Below are positions 22,001 to 32,865 of a DNA stretch of 64,000 nucleotides, in pieces. The notes beneath the pieces are model-generated. The model searched no databases, had not been told where the DNA came from, and saw nothing but the letters and a program-made list of their open reading frames with translations. This stretch comes from Mesodorylaimus sp. YZB2_4. Its lineage: Eukaryota; Nematoda; Enoplea; Dorylaimida; Dorylaimidae. Made by a program: the position numbers and the translations under genes. Every line of letters begins with the position of its first letter. Position 1 is the first letter of the stretch. The DNA lies in contig JASANH010000123.1 of the NCBI GenBank assembly GCA_030248295.1, positions 310,001-374,000 on the forward strand, given 5' to 3'.

Positions 22001-22539
22001 AACACGATTACTCGAACTTCGGAACCTCGAAATGCAACCTCTCAGTTCTCCCTGATTTTGGTTTTGAAGTCCACATTTTCCCTGACTCGCAGCTTCTGCA
22101 GTCTTGTATGAACCCTGGCCGTACCAAAACTGCGTATTTATTGATCGATTACAATTTATGTATGATTGATAATCGGAAACAAAAGTTCAAAAAACTGGAT
22201 GATTGAAAAATGTGCTTTAGTGAGAAAAAAGGCTCGTACGCGGAAAAAGAAAACAAAATCGCGATCTCGACGGTTGAAAAACGATGATTTTGCGCATGCA
22301 TGGTATGGCACAGAAATTCAGGCATTTCTACCCACATAATTACCGGCCCAGAAAACCGGGGCAAACACTGTTTTCCCCAAAAATATCTCTCGAAAACTTG
22401 AAAAATATACAAAACTCACTTCAGTATCGTCCGAACAATGACGTCGAATAAATTTTTCATTCGCTTGTTGTCTCAAATTAGCGAGTTCTTCTTTCGAATT
22501 AAAAAACCAATATTTCTTTTGCGTACTGCTCGGAAACAT
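16038..22539 (-). CDS. CCNH: cyclin H (CDK-activating kinase / TFIIH subunit)
   Basis: Nine exons, all GT-AG with consistent phases: 22539-22420, 20108-19989, 19932-19859, 18124-17920, 17865-17758, 16944-16886, 16813-16758, 16317-16203, 16143-16038. They total 963 nt, 320 residues, close to the ~323 of vertebrate cyclin H. Diagnostic stretches are KKYWFFNSKEELANLR at the N terminus, FVFFKRFYLYNSVMEHMP and LYLASKVDEFNISIDEF in the first cyclin fold, QLQYHLIVHSPYRPVEG, then FLFTPSQIALAAVL in the second fold. The tail is charged (REKRKLESEQ...ESDDDD). Cyclin H binds CDK7 and MAT1, activates CDKs and phosphorylates the RNA polymerase II CTD within TFIIH. Introns carry several mobile elements, including a SINE, a hAT-type MITE and a 45-bp copy of the exon-4 acceptor region. 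Confidence 0.95.
17100..17757. repeat. degenerate CAGTGC/GCACTGG repeats in cyclin H intron
   Basis: Pairs of related blocks recur, for example GCTATCACTAGAATAAACACGC (near 17528) with GCTATCACTAGAACGCC (near 17668), and GATGGCACACTGGCACTG (near 17224) with GATAGCACACTGGCACTG (near 17391). A further cluster of CCAGCACTATCAGAAACAG words lies at 18240-18560 in the preceding intron. No coding content. Confidence 0.55.
19035..19197 (+). mobile_element. tRNA-derived SINE, family A (copy 2)
   Basis: B box GGGTTCGACTCCCGCC near 19105, followed by the family tail (TGCCAAATGTGTTCCTTAGC, CCTCGACTCGAG, ATATGACATGAC). Same order as copies at 1543 and 63155. It lies in the large cyclin H intron 3, on the strand opposite to the gene. 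Confidence 0.85.
19314..19704. mobile_element. 391-bp hAT-type MITE
   Basis: Starts TAGTGTTCGGCCGAGG and ends with its inverse, CCTCGGCCGAACACTA. Flanking octamers are CCTGCAAC (19306-19313) and CTTGCAAC (19705-19712), an 8-bp target duplication with one mismatch. Subterminal CGAGGTCGAGG repeats occur at both ends. It carries no coding capacity and lies in a cyclin H intron. Confidence 0.85.
20690..20895 (-). repeat. dispersed repeat D (copy 4, inverted)
   Basis: Reverse complement of the words seen at 11700-11860: GGACAAAAACTCCGACTGGA, GCAGGCAAGTCTTGCGACTAT, ACCTACGGCTGAAACATCAACC and GGGGAGAGTATCGATTAC. It lies in cyclin H intron 1. Confidence 0.75.
21165..21352 (-). mobile_element. tRNA-derived SINE, family A (copy 3)
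   Basis: On the minus strand it reads GGTCCAGCGGGTTAAGGCG (A-box region), then the B box GGGTTCGACTCCCGCC, then TGTTCCTTAGGCCTCGAGTG and GCTTGGATATGGATAAAGTATGACATGAC. It is the best-preserved head of the family. It lies in cyclin H intron 1. Confidence 0.88.
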
Positions 22540-23837
22540 TTTCCAATCTAAAATACAACTGGTGTTGTAAAAAAATGATGCCGGAAAATGATGCGAAAAC
22601 TATTAATTTTGATTCAAAATTATTGCTAGTCCGTTCAAAATATTTTCAATACTTGACTTTCACTAGATATGATGTTTTCATTGTGAGATTACGAGATTTT
22701 AAAAAGCCTGACGTCGACCAAAATACGCGCTCCTAGCAGACAGCTGATCCTCAGGCGAAAAAGTGCCCGCAGTTAGCAGACATCTGATGTGCAGGTACGT
22801 TTAGATTTGATGTTAACGCGCGAAATTCAACGAAAAATGGTTCGAGAATGATTTCAAAGTAAGCAGAACTTATAAAACGCTTTATGACGAAAACCAGAAT
22901 TGGGAAAAACTACGTAATATAAAGTCAAAGTCAATGAATAAAAAATTCAAAGACTGATCAGAGGACAGCATAATTGAGTCGCCGACCCAGCGTGAGTACT
23001 TAAATGAACAATGGTGGCGTGTGCACCGCCCAAAACAATGACTTTTTTGACCACATGTGCACATACAGCATAAGTTTGGCAACAAAAATTGCGTCAGAGG
23101 CATGAAGCCTAGCCAAGCTAGACTTGACTTAGGCCTTGATCGAGCCCCTGCATACTCCGTCTGGGATCTGGAACTGGGCTGTGACGCACAGAAAAAACTA
23201 TGTTGATGCTCAGGTTTATCGTCATACTCCAACTCAAGCTGGGATAATGCACTTGGTCTCTAAAAAAGTGAAATGCATAAAATGCATAAAATACCACAAA
23301 AAAATTGAAAACCCAAAATTTTAGCATTTCAAAGTCGCCTAAAAGTACTGTAAAGCTCGATTTAAACAGAGTCATGAGTAAAGCACAGCTACATCGATTC
23401 GATCAGCGCAGAAATTGCGAATCTTTGTCAATCCTGGTCGCAGCGATCAATGTCTAGTGCCACAGCTGGGGTTTTTGATCATCCGATTGCATCAATGCTT
23501 CATAGAATCGATCAATCGATTTCTAATCAATTGCGCCACTCCAGACCACGACGCTCCGTGAAGGTTTAGTTATCTCTGGATTGCGTAATTTTTTTGAACT
23601 TGATTAGCTGTCTGCCGTGGGTAGCCAATCGATGTGCGGCATCAGATGATTCATTGTACTGTAGGTGTTGTTTTTCTTGGCCTCCCTCACCTTTTGGCAG
23701 CCGAAACAGAACCGTAAGCCTTGAATCAATTTACAATTTCGCATAAACTCGCTTTCAAACTGTATATAGCATCCTGATCACTTGCAACTGAGGCAACAGC
23801 AAAATCGGCTCAAATCGATAATGATAGCAACACTGAT
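22540..23837. other. intergenic, no gene seen
   Basis: Upstream of cyclin H. It contains the word pair CTAGCAGACAGCTGATCCTCAGG and TTAGCAGACATCTGATGTGCAGG (near 22735 and 22772), also seen near 27360. The cyclin H promoter should lie just above 22539, but no TATA box or other element is convincing. Confidence 0.4.
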
Positions 23838-24215
23838 TTTACAATCAATCAATCAATCTTTACTTTTGATCAAACACGTAAGAGTGCACTCGAGGATCAA
23901 TAGTCATAAAAATAAAACATGAGAAATGTACAAGCACATGTTGATATTACGGTAAAACCAAGCATACGTTCCCCAGGCGACATCCAGTGGCACATTATTC
24001 CAAAGCAAAATACCAGAATATGTAAAACATTGACGATAAGACTCAAAGTTTGGTTTAGGCACAATTAGATGATGATCGATATCGCAGCGCCTATCACTTG
24101 CACGTACATTACCATCTTTGTGAATAAAAAATCGATTACTGAAATCGTGATACCCGTGATAAAATTTATAAAACTGTACCACTTTCAGACGACTTCTACG
24201 CTCAGACAAAGACAT
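23838..24215 (-). mobile_element. LINE 3'-end fragment (RT C-terminus)
   Basis: Minus-strand frame of about 100 codons with the pattern RLKVVQFYKFYHG...LIVPKPNFESYRQCFTYSG followed by LLWNNVP. This is the conserved region after the RT domain in CR1/L2/Jockey-like LINEs (consensus RS.. YSG..LWN.LP). Just beyond the stop the minus strand runs into a GATTGATTGATTG microsatellite (plus strand 23844-23860), a typical LINE 3' tail. The element is 5'-truncated and has no endonuclease. Confidence 0.75.
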
Positions 24216-24271
24216 CCAACCATTTACTTAGCCCCGGCTGACCTTGCTGGACGAGTATCGAAACTGCGAAT

Positions 24272-24380
24272 GTACCGTATTTCCTCGAAATCCTCCCCCC
24301 CCCCCTCTGTTATTCTACCCCGTCTGGGACCCATTTGAAAAAATTTCTCCCGCGGGGAGAATTTCGAGGAAATACGGTAC
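24272..24380. mobile_element. 109-bp MITE with perfect 20-bp TIRs
   Basis: Begins GTACCGTATTTCCTCGAAAT and ends ATTTCGAGGAAATACGGTAC, exact reverse complements. The interior is C-rich (poly-C) with no coding. CCGTATTTCCTCGAA-type ends are, from memory, like those of ISL2EU/PIF-related elements; the superfamily is not certain. Confidence 0.8.
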
Positions 24381-24564
24381 TCATCAATTTCAGCTTAGTT
24401 ATAATGACTGAAACTCGACCTGATAAAAAACCTGGATGACTAAAGTGTGCTTTCGTCTGGAAAATAGACTCATCTCCTTCGTGCGTGCAAACTGTTCGAC
24501 CTCAAACAAAAAATCCCGATCCCGCTCGGGCTTTCCCTGATCTCGATCCTGGAAAAAGGTGATA

Positions 24565-24905
24565 CCGCCCTATCCCTAGAGGTGACCAGCTGTCATGGCA
24601 GGTTCCTGTGTCTTCACTTGGAGCGCCTCAACACGAGGGCATACTGGTTGAGAAGGGGCTTGGGCTAATCGTTACCTTAGGAACCATCTCGACTGGTGTT
24701 TGAAGACAGTTTCCCAATTCTCTGCCCCTTGGGTGGGCGTTCGCCGTTTGACAGTTGCAGGGATGTCGCCCGGAGCCAGGTGTCCAAAGCCAGCGACAAG
24801 ATACTAAACTGCCGTCCTCCGTCGGAATAGAACCTCGGCCTCCCAGTCAGGGTTGCGGGCAGAAAGGCGGATCAACGCCTTAACCAGCTGAGCCATCGCC
24901 TCCGA
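24565..24905 (-). mobile_element. tRNA-derived SINE, family B (copy 1)
   Basis: Minus strand starts GGCGATGGCTCAGCTGGTTAAGGCG, a clear A box, with a degenerate B box (GAGGTTCTATTCCG) about 50 bp on. The distal part (plus strand GAGGTGACCAGC...GAGGGCATACTGG) matches GAGGTGACCAGC...GAGGGCATCCTGG at 44811, linking the two copies. Confidence 0.75.
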
Positions 24906-25572
24906 ACTTTCCCTTTTCGGATCAGATGCCATTCCATTTGGGAATAAGAGTCCTGATGAAGCCGAAATTGCATTATCGAGAATAAACGACCAAGGAGAAG
25001 AGAAGACAAAAAGTTTTGAAGGTTTGAACGCGCACTACTGGTGAAGATAAAAGGTGTTTTTTGTCATCAAAAGTCTAAAAATTTGCTGCGGTCGACCAGT
25101 GGCCGCTACCCCTCCCCCTCCCCCGACTGAAGCTGACCACTTTTTGCCAAACCCCCCCCCCCCCCCCCCCCCTAGACTGCGGTCGACCTTTATGGATTGC
25201 CCCTTTAAAAACAAGTGCACTCACGAACTGAAAAACATTGAAGTAAACCGGAAAACCTGGCGATGAGAACCTAACTGAACCTACACTATTAGGACTACTC
25301 CAGAAAAGAAATAACTCAAAACAGAAAATTAAAATTCAGCATTTATTAAAACAAATTATAAATAAAAAGCCAAATGCAATGTCAGATCACTTTTTTCGTT
25401 TTTCCTGACTTGAAATCAGCCCCTACTCCCGCTTTCGAGCATACTGTAAAAAATCTCTTTTTTGATCATGTCAGACAAAGAGAATTTAAATATTTTGTTG
25501 TTAATTAAATCAAGTGCAAGCGAAAAATGCCTGATGCGAAGAGCCCCAAACATAACTTTGTGGAGGGGAAAA
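24906..25572. other. gene-free spacer with poly-C tract
   Basis: Contains an 18-20 base poly-C run near 25150 flanked by related words (GGTCGACC), possibly the remnant of another foldback element, and A-rich DNA at 25300-25460. Nothing coding. Confidence 0.4.
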
Positions 25573-26620
25573 TCACAGCAGATCCATGGCCAGTTTCATG
25601 ACTGGTTGGTTGGTCGACGTTGTCGTCGTCGCCGTTGTCGTGGTCGGCGTTGTTGTGGTCGTGGTCGTGCATTCGGGACATTTGTAAAACAGGGGACAAA
25701 ACTCGAGTTTCCTCCAGCGAGGGGCACCATTCCGACGTCGTTCGGTTTTCTGACCACAAGCGATAGTGCAGTCAGGGGCTGGTCCCAACCATGGCCACAT
25801 GTTGTCGCACGTTGCTTCGCATTCAGAAACATTGCACGGGTATTTGGCAATAAGGGGGACAGGAGCCACTTTTGTGCAATCCCCGACAGAATCTGGGATT
25901 GTGAGCGTGAACAGGTCTTCGGTGCAGTCGCCGTGATCATTGGTTTGGAAGAGACAGGCCTCCTTGTATCTACACAACTCTTCCTCCCACGTTGTTTTCA
26001 CAAAAGTTTTGTTTTCATTCCAAAAGCTCAATGGTGAAGTCAGCCCTGAAACCCCGAGGTAATGGGAACAAATGGCTTTCTTTTCCACCAACGAGTTCCA
26101 CAAGAAATCGCCCTTTATTGCTCGGATCCTTGAATGGGAATACGTAGAAAATGAGGAAGCCAGCATCAATCAAATCTCGAACAGGTTTTACTTCGATTTC
26201 ACGAACAAACACAATTGCGTAGGTAGGGATAATGATCAAAATGCGTGGTCTCGTCGGTGGTCCAGTGAAAACATCAAGCGCTTTTTCATGAAAATCTGTT
26301 AATTTAGAGGTTGAAATGTGACTCTTAAAATTTTCTTTCAAGGTCTTTTCAAAAGCTGGCATATCTCCAGTCAGTTGAGTGAAAACGGGCCGCTTATCAT
26401 CTGGCAAGTACCCAAAAGAAAGACGAGTATTTTGATCGCTTATTTTAAATAATTTAGGCAAACCTTCGAGCAAGACTCTTTTTATGGCATCGACATCATC
26501 GCTAGAGCTTCTGAATGGATGAGTCGCGATGACCAAGTCGACATTCAACGATTCGCAATTGGTGAGTTGGCTGTGGGTATTGATTAGGAGGGCGAAGAAC
26601 ACGGATACCAGGGGCCACAT
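25573..26620 (-). CDS. secreted VWA-like protein with TSP1-like and Thr-rich C-terminus
   Basis: ATG at 26620 begins a signal peptide (MWPLVSVFFALLINTHSQ). An alpha/beta region follows that resembles a VWA fold: LNVDLVIATHPFRSS, a helix VDAIKRVLLEGLPKLF, TRLSFGYLPDD, then RPRILIIIPTYAIVF and LIDAGFLIFYVF. The metal site is degenerate: the DxSxS motif reads IATHPFRSS. Then comes a cysteine-rich part, WEEELCRYKEACLFQ...GDC, with a TSP1-like WPWLGPAPDCTIACGQ...RRR, and a tail of more than 15 threonines ending MKLAMDLL. No introns are seen. A one-base frame change is needed near 26015 (the first frame stops after FTIELLE; the second resumes at WNENKTFV), so it is either a recent frameshift or a sequencing error. 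A clearly dead copy lies at 35262-36163. The function is unknown; such proteins are usually extracellular or adhesive. Confidence 0.6.
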
Positions 26621-27907
26621 ATCGATGGGAGCACGCGTAGTCGAATGATACGATACAAGGTAAGTAACAACTGTACAGTGCCTACCCCCACTTTGCCACC
26701 TTCGTTGAGATGTGGTGGCCGAGTATTCGACATTTTTGCATGGTTGGCAAACATCGTCAATCCGCGTAACATCTGTGGATTCTGGCAATTGATGACTTAT
26801 GAGTATGCCATCCAGATCTAGGAATGATCTTTCCTTTAATTTCTTGTTCACCGGCTCTTGTAGACATGTAGCAGTGCGAAATGGACCTACAAAAGCCCAT
26901 GATCTATGCATCGATGCGATAAGTCGAAGATGGCGCAATTTTTCTAATACCGCCGATTACAGCCAAATTTTCTATCGTACGACGACACTGTTTCTGGTGA
27001 CGCAGTGCACGCATTATGGCGTTCCATGACAGTATGATGTAAACAAGGGTGTATTTGAAAAAGGCTATAAATAGACCATTTCACTGTTTTTCAGAAGTCG
27101 CAGATTTAAAACTCGCGCGTCAAGGCTGCTTATAGCTAAAGATTATGAAATCTCATCGAACGGCTCGCGCTGTGCGCTGGAAAATTGTGCCTATGGAAAA
27201 TGGAAAACGAAATGAAAAACGAATGAAAGTTATTTGCATATAAAATGATATAATAGCCCGATAAAACCTAGTCTTCGTAAGAACCTCTTTTAATTATGCA
27301 GTCGACCGACTTGGCTGTTTTGCGCGACCAGTTTTTTACGGCTAGAGGCTGCGCCGCCTCTAGCAGACAAGTGATGCGCAGGTACACAAGAAATGTCTGC
27401 TTCACAGCGGGAATATCTGATTGCTCAATCGGACGTAAAGTTGACCAACATATTTCGACTAACTGTTGTTGCGTCAATAGTTCCAACTTGGAATGGAGCA
27501 CGTGAACACAAATCGTGCAGTCGCCCTCCCACGACATATGTAAACAGGTTCGTTAGACCATAAAAGGAGATGTCGCAAGTTTGATTCCCGTTCTTCAATT
27601 GTAGACCATTTCTTTGTCAAAACCAACGTTATCGAAAGCATGTCAGTCGATCTTTTTGACTTCTGGACGAAAACTCCCGAGACAACTACAGCTTTGCTGG
27701 AAAGCGATGTTAGTTATGGAAGTAAGAGATGTTTCGGAAAAGGTCCCGACAGGAATATTTCTGATCAACCTCAAAATACGATATCAACTGTTTTAGGGGG
27801 TTTTGACTTTTTTCTGACCGTGCCCAGTGCCAGTTATAAGGGCATTTGGCTGTGCAGATGGTTTGGGCCTTGAAAGTGTCATATTCTGGCCCGGATAATA
27901 TGAGGCA
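26621..27907. other. intergenic; short duplicated 5' leader, no gene seen
   Basis: Just above the VWA-like gene, TCGAATGATACGATACAAGGTAA (26641) is shared with 36183 upstream of the dead copy, so the duplication includes the leader. GGCTATAAATAGACCATTTC near 27063 contains a TATA-like word but no adjacent gene start is evident. Confidence 0.4.
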
Positions 27908-30457
27908 ATGTTTCTCGAATTTCTAAAAAACCTAATCGCGAAGAGTGGTTTTTCAGAATCGAAGAACATTCGGGTCAAGCAGAACATAGGTTACATCGTG
28001 TGTGGTGTTATTCTTCGTGGTTCCAGTAAGGACGATGCTGAAGTATTGCTGATTCAAGAAGTGCGGGAAGATTGGTACTTGCCTGCCGGACGATTAGAAG
28101 CGGGCGAAACCATCCAGGTAAGCCAACTGCGTGAGCTGGTCTGACTGTAGCCCCGACTTCACCACTTTGGGTCCATGAATGACCAGACTGGTGTCTGGAG
28201 GCTGGCTGATTGTATGGGGATCTGATGCAGTTGACTGATTTCGATTGTCATGTAAGGACTGACTGAATCTTTAAAGTGGCAGCTGTCACTGACAGGTCCT
28301 AGCTCGTCTGGTGGTATTAGACTGGTAGATGCTGGACGAAGTAGCGGGATGTCCTAAATGACTTGCAGGCAAAGCCACTGGCTGGTTGGGTACACAAGCC
28401 TGGTGTCAATGCTAGTTGGGCTAGTTGCTAGCGACCGTGCATAGTCTTCGCAGGTGAAGGCGGAGGGACGGAGTCTTACAGTCCATTGGACATGTTCTGT
28501 GCTTGAGACTCTATGCGTGCTCTGCAGGGCTACTGTCTGGCACTGCGCTTCGCACTCACACGACTCCTTGAAATGACTTATCGCATTCAGACTTATTTTG
28601 TTTAAATCGCTTCCAGCATCTATCAGTTATCCAAGCAACTCGGATCATCTCAGCCCATTTTTCATTTCAGGATGGAATGAAGCGCGAAATGAAAGAAGAA
28701 GCTGGCGTTGATTGTGAACCTCTAGGTTTGATTCTGGTCGATCATGTCAGGCCAGCGTGGTATCGTTTCACCTATTTGGCCAAGCAGACTGGTGAGCACT
28801 GACTGGGTCCGCCCCTTATTAGTCTTGTCTGCCTGCATGCCACCGTTGATTGTGGACAGCATGTCTGCTGTAGTGACAGCAGCAGAAGGGCTCACAGTCT
28901 GCAGCGAACAGTGAATTTCAACTGGCTGATGTGAGGCAGGGAGTCCATAGCCAATCATGTCAGTGGACACCCCACTCAGAGGACAGGAATAGGCTTCAGC
29001 TGGTTTCATTTGGTTGCCTCCAGGCAGTGTACAGCTAGCAGCCGAATAGCTTGCTATGAAAAAAGAACCCCCACCTCTCCAGGACCAACACACTAAAACC
29101 ACAAGTCACCTTGACCACATCTAAAACTCCCACAATAACTTTGATCGTTCAGGCGGTGAGTTGAAGACGCCATCTCAACGCGACTCGGAATCGATCCAAG
29201 CCTCGTGGTTTCGCGTCGATCAATTACTCAAAGGAACATTACCCCCTGGCGTTCAATTACGAAGCAAAGATGTGATTCGAGTAGTTCAATTAGCTGTCAG
29301 GCGCCAATTCGATCAGGACCACCAACAAACCCTTTGCCACGCTCGAACAATCGCCAGGCCACTGGATGGTCTGTTTGCTCGATTCGTTCTTGTCTCCCAG
29401 TGAGTGAACTCAGATTTTTTAGTGTTTTATGCACACAGTTTCTCAGTTTCAAAAATTTGAATTTCCCGCTGCAAGCTGCGTATGACAGGTTTACCTAGAC
29501 GCAAAGTTCCGCTCTTTCCTGTGCGCTTTTTGCGTTTTTTTGCCGAACTGCAACGACTGATTGTCGCTTTTCGAAAGAAAATGATCATTTTTTATGTGAG
29601 AAATTTTTCAGAGGAAGCGATCAAATATATTAGAGCCAATGATTAAAAAAAGTGTGAACCATACAGCGCGCGCACAGAGTTCGAAGTGAGATTGTCATTA
29701 ATTTTAAAATGTCGTAAGCAGTTTTTAGCGGGAAATTTGAATTTTGCGTGAAACGGACTGTAGATTCTTGGCTTGAAATATATTTCTTTTTAAGGAATAG
29801 TGTTTTATTGCGACGTGGTCATTTTCCAGTGATCGAATACGCTCTTCACCATCATTTGGCTGTTGTGGCGGTCAAGTTTTTTGGAGTAAGGAAAAATTGT
29901 TAGCTGGGATTTGGGACATAAGGGGGGGGGGGGGGGTCGTAGGTTTGCAGAAAACAGTCTTTTTTTCTTGCAACTAGAATTTGGGGCCCTTTGGACACTT
30001 CAATGATTGAGGCAGCGGTTCAGCAGTTGAGTGAGTACCCTCAATAAAACGTGGTGGACTGAACTTAACTCTTTTTTTATACTCCGGCATCAATTCGAGA
30101 ATTCACTTTGTCTTTAACACGTGTAAGAAACAAAAACAGGCTTTCATCTTTTGGCTCCAAAACTGTTTCAAAAATTCGTTTCGCGACAACAGGATTCTTT
30201 AAAAATATTTTTTTCAGTTTCTCGCCAACGATGCTTGCAAATCGATCGATTTCAAAGTGATCAGTATCGAAGCCTTGCCGACACCAGCCTATGAACACGA
30301 TGGGTCGTGCATCAGTGTTCTAGTCGACTTGCCAGCCATCGCTCTTAAAAAACAGGCCCAAGATGATGATTATGAATGGGTTGATTTGGGTAGCCGCAAA
30401 GAATTATCTGAGTGTGTTGAATTATGGCGCCAGAATTATGCTGCGTTGCATTTGTGA
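27908..30457 (+). CDS. NUDT18: NUDT18-like Nudix hydrolase (8-oxo-dGDP/8-oxo-GDP phosphatase family)
   Basis: Exons 27908-28117, 28671-28791, 29153-29399, 29795-29885 and 30218-30457 (TGA) join with consistent phases and GT-AG sites to give about 302 residues (vertebrate NUDT18 is ~323). The Nudix box spans exons 1 and 2 and is complete: GRLEAGETIQ joined to DGMKREMKEEAGV satisfies GX5EX7REUXEEXGU. Upstream, WYLPAGR, and downstream, VRPAWYRFTYLA and SIQASWFRVDQL, match the family. The C-terminal exon pair aligns without gaps over about 42 residues with the NUDT18 C-terminal region. Enzymes of this family remove oxidised diphosphate nucleotides from the pool. Intron 3 carries a TIR element, and exon 3 with its downstream flank is duplicated, inverted, at 39600-39850. 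Confidence 0.9.
29447..29750. mobile_element. TIR element, GAATTTCCCGC family (copy 1)
   Basis: Left end AATTTGAATTTCCCGCTGCA, right end the inverse, GCGGGAAATTTGAATTTT, about 300 bp apart. Inside the left end is GCTGCGTATGACAG, mirrored by GTCGTAAGCAG. Noncoding; it lies in NUDT18 intron 3. Confidence 0.8.
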
Positions 30458-30654
30458 TGATTCTTGTTGTAGATCTGGTTTTGATTAATTCATAGTTTTT
30501 GCCAGCTTGAACTTTTGGATTTCCCGCGCGCTTCATTACAGCGCTTTATAGCACGCTAGCTCAGCTCCCGATTGTCTGGGGCGAATGAGAAAATAAACGG
30601 GCATAGGATGCTGAACGGTTTTATTTTTGCTGTAACTGATTTTTTCCCAAACGG

Positions 30655-31210
30655 ATCTCGTACAGCGCAGAATTTAAATTTCCCGCTGCGAACCGCTTAT
30701 GACAGTTTTGCATGGACGAAATGTTCCGCTTTGATTGAAGCTTGTGCGCGAAACTTTTTTGAAACAGAAAAGCAACAAGTGCTGGCCACTTTTCGAAAAG
30801 ATAACTGGAACCAGTCAACAGAAAATTTCTGCTAAAACAATTGCGCGCAGGTTTACGTGAGGAACATTTTATCTACGTAAATTGTAATAAGCGGGTGAAT
30901 TTTGCGATTTGCAAAGCTGGTGAAATTGTGTGAAAACGAGGCATCCGAGTTCACATATTGAGAGACTAAAGCGAATCGAGCAAAGCACGCACTAAACATG
31001 CTGCAAAATCATAGAGATAACTGATAAAAGTGCGGAGTTCTTGTGTCGAAATGTGCATAATATGAACTGAACTCTCGCCCAGAGTGACAGAATTTTTTAT
31101 CAGCTATTGTTAGTCTTTTCAAAAGCTGATTTCTTGACAGAAACATGCAAGAAAACTACACGTCTTGCGAGCTCTTGAAAAGCACAAGATTACTAACAGG
31201 AAACCGAGCT
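30655..31210. mobile_element. TIR element (copy 2) with extended repeat
   Basis: Starts with TTTAAATTTCCCGCTGCGAA and continues about 550 bp. The reverse complement of 38880-39545 matches throughout (for example GACGAAATGTTCCGCTTT against GACGAAATGTTACGCTTT; GTGCGGAGTTCTTGTGTCGA in both; AAAAGCTGATTTCTTGACA in both). It lies just 3' of NUDT18. Confidence 0.8.
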
Positions 31211-31466
31211 CTTGCCAGTAAGCTTATAAGTTTTGACAAGTGCTCACAAGAGCAGTCGACGTCGACGCCTTACGATTAATTAGAATGCAGTGATTCCGTT
31301 AACAAGGATTAGAAAGAGTTTCTGCACATAAGTAATTATTCTACAGCTGTCTTGGCGTCAATGAGCTAAATTCAAATCAAACGCAACACGCGAACCAAAC
31401 ACAACTGAAAATGAATTTCATGTTTATTTAAAGCGCTTGCTAAAGGAATTAGGACCGCTATGCCCC
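31211..31466. other. short intergenic stretch, nothing recognised
   Basis: A/T-rich DNA between two repeat elements, with no gene or repeat unit that I can define. Confidence 0.3.
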
Positions 31467-32606
31467 CTCAAGGCTCATTTATACTGTCCACCGAGTTCTT
31501 TGTGACAGAGCGGCGCACTGCTTGGAATGGTCCCAGATTTTCATGTTCGAGGATTACTGTACTCAGTCCCAGACTTCACTGCACCCTGAAAACTCGGGAA
31601 CCAGTATAAATGCACCAAGGTCGGGGAAATGAGTATAAAAGCGACCAGGCCGAGGCGCCCATACTGAGTCCCGATCGGTGTCCCTGCGCGCTCTGTCCCT
31701 GCGTTTTTGCACAAAAAGTCAAAGTTTGTGCAAAAACGCAGGGACCCATTTCTATCGCTTCTAAAAATCGACGATCGTCTCTAAAATTTCGATCAGGGTG
31801 TTTGACGATGCAGTTTTTATTGCTGGATCCGAAAATGAAGCCAAAATTTTGGTTTGATGGCGATTTTTACCTGTATTTCCTCATTTTCTGAGCCTAGTTT
31901 TTCGCTTCCAAAGAGCTCACTCCGTGATCCTCACATCATTGGCTATGTGTGATTTATTGATCGTGTTGTTGAATTCGAGTATTCGATTGATCATTGTGAC
32001 CATTTGATCAGTCATTATGATCGATCTGATCATTTATATCAATCGATTGATTGATCCCTTGATCGATCATTCAATCTGTTGTTTGATTAACATAATAGTA
32101 TGATTCATCGATCAATCCATCAGCCGATCACATAGATCAGATCAGCTCATCGTATCGATCAGACCAGCTGATCATATCGATCACCCGATCATATCAAACA
32201 GCGAATTGATCAGCCAGTCATCCACCGAGTGATCGGGCATCAATCGATCAGTCATTCTTATACGATTCTTTCATGATTTTTATTTGTATCGGCCGTATCA
32301 ATATTTTCAAATTACCCTACTCTTATCGATCAAAAGCACTATAGAAAAGCAATGTGCATATAATGATCACATCGTTCTGTTTTCGCATATTCTAATCGTA
32401 TAGGATCTCTGTCTGGCATGAGCCCCCCTTTCCGACTGGTTTGCGCATCTGTGCAACGAGCAGAAAATGTTTTTCTCTCTCTGGCGCCTCTCTAGACGCA
32501 GGGACAGAGGCCCAATTTTTGGAAACGCAGGACAGTGCGCTCTGGATCGGGGACTCTGGAGGCAGTATAAACGCCCTCTCGGTGGCCAGTATAAATGAGC
32601 CTTGAG
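31467..32606. mobile_element. 1.14-kb element with ~28-bp TIRs
   Basis: Left end CTCAAGGCTCATTTATACTG followed by TCCACCGAG; right end CTCGGTGGCC then AGTATAAATGAGCCTTGAG, its inverse. Inner arms share GTCCCTGCG and GATCGGGGACTC-type words. Contains a 51-bp hairpin (31695-31745) and GATC-rich DNA (31970-32260). No transposase is seen. Confidence 0.7.
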
Positions 32607-32865
32607 CGAGTGACCAAACCCTGTTGTCCTATTGAAGACTCCAGTAGAGAAAACTACTTTACTAATGATCAGAAGTAGAGCAAGTGAAACTGGCTCTAAA
32701 CTCGGATTACTCAGTCTGGACGCACTACGACGCACGGCGCCAGGCTTGCGGGACAGCCCATGGCCGCGCGAAACACAAAACTAGTATCGAGCGCGCGCCT
32801 GCTGACAGAATCTTTGTATGCTAGCGGGTGGCGTTTTTCGAATAGACTTTTTCAGCATGCGCCAG

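Noticed and set aside
26621-26938. Upstream extension of the VWA-like frame starting MRHLRLIASM
   Set aside because: The ATG at 26620 begins a clear signal peptide, and the duplicated locus shows homology centred on that start. The extension is likely 5' leader.
29978-30030. A possible extra NUDT18 exon (reads IWGPLDTSMIEAAVQQL)
   Set aside because: It has splice-like borders but breaks phase on both sides. Joining exon 4 directly to the exon at 30218 is in frame and matches family length without it.
30077-30298. Minus-strand frame antisense to the last NUDT18 exon (contains PKDESLFLFLTRVKDK)
   Set aside because: It looks protein-like but overlaps a confidently assigned exon and has no recognisable family or splice context.
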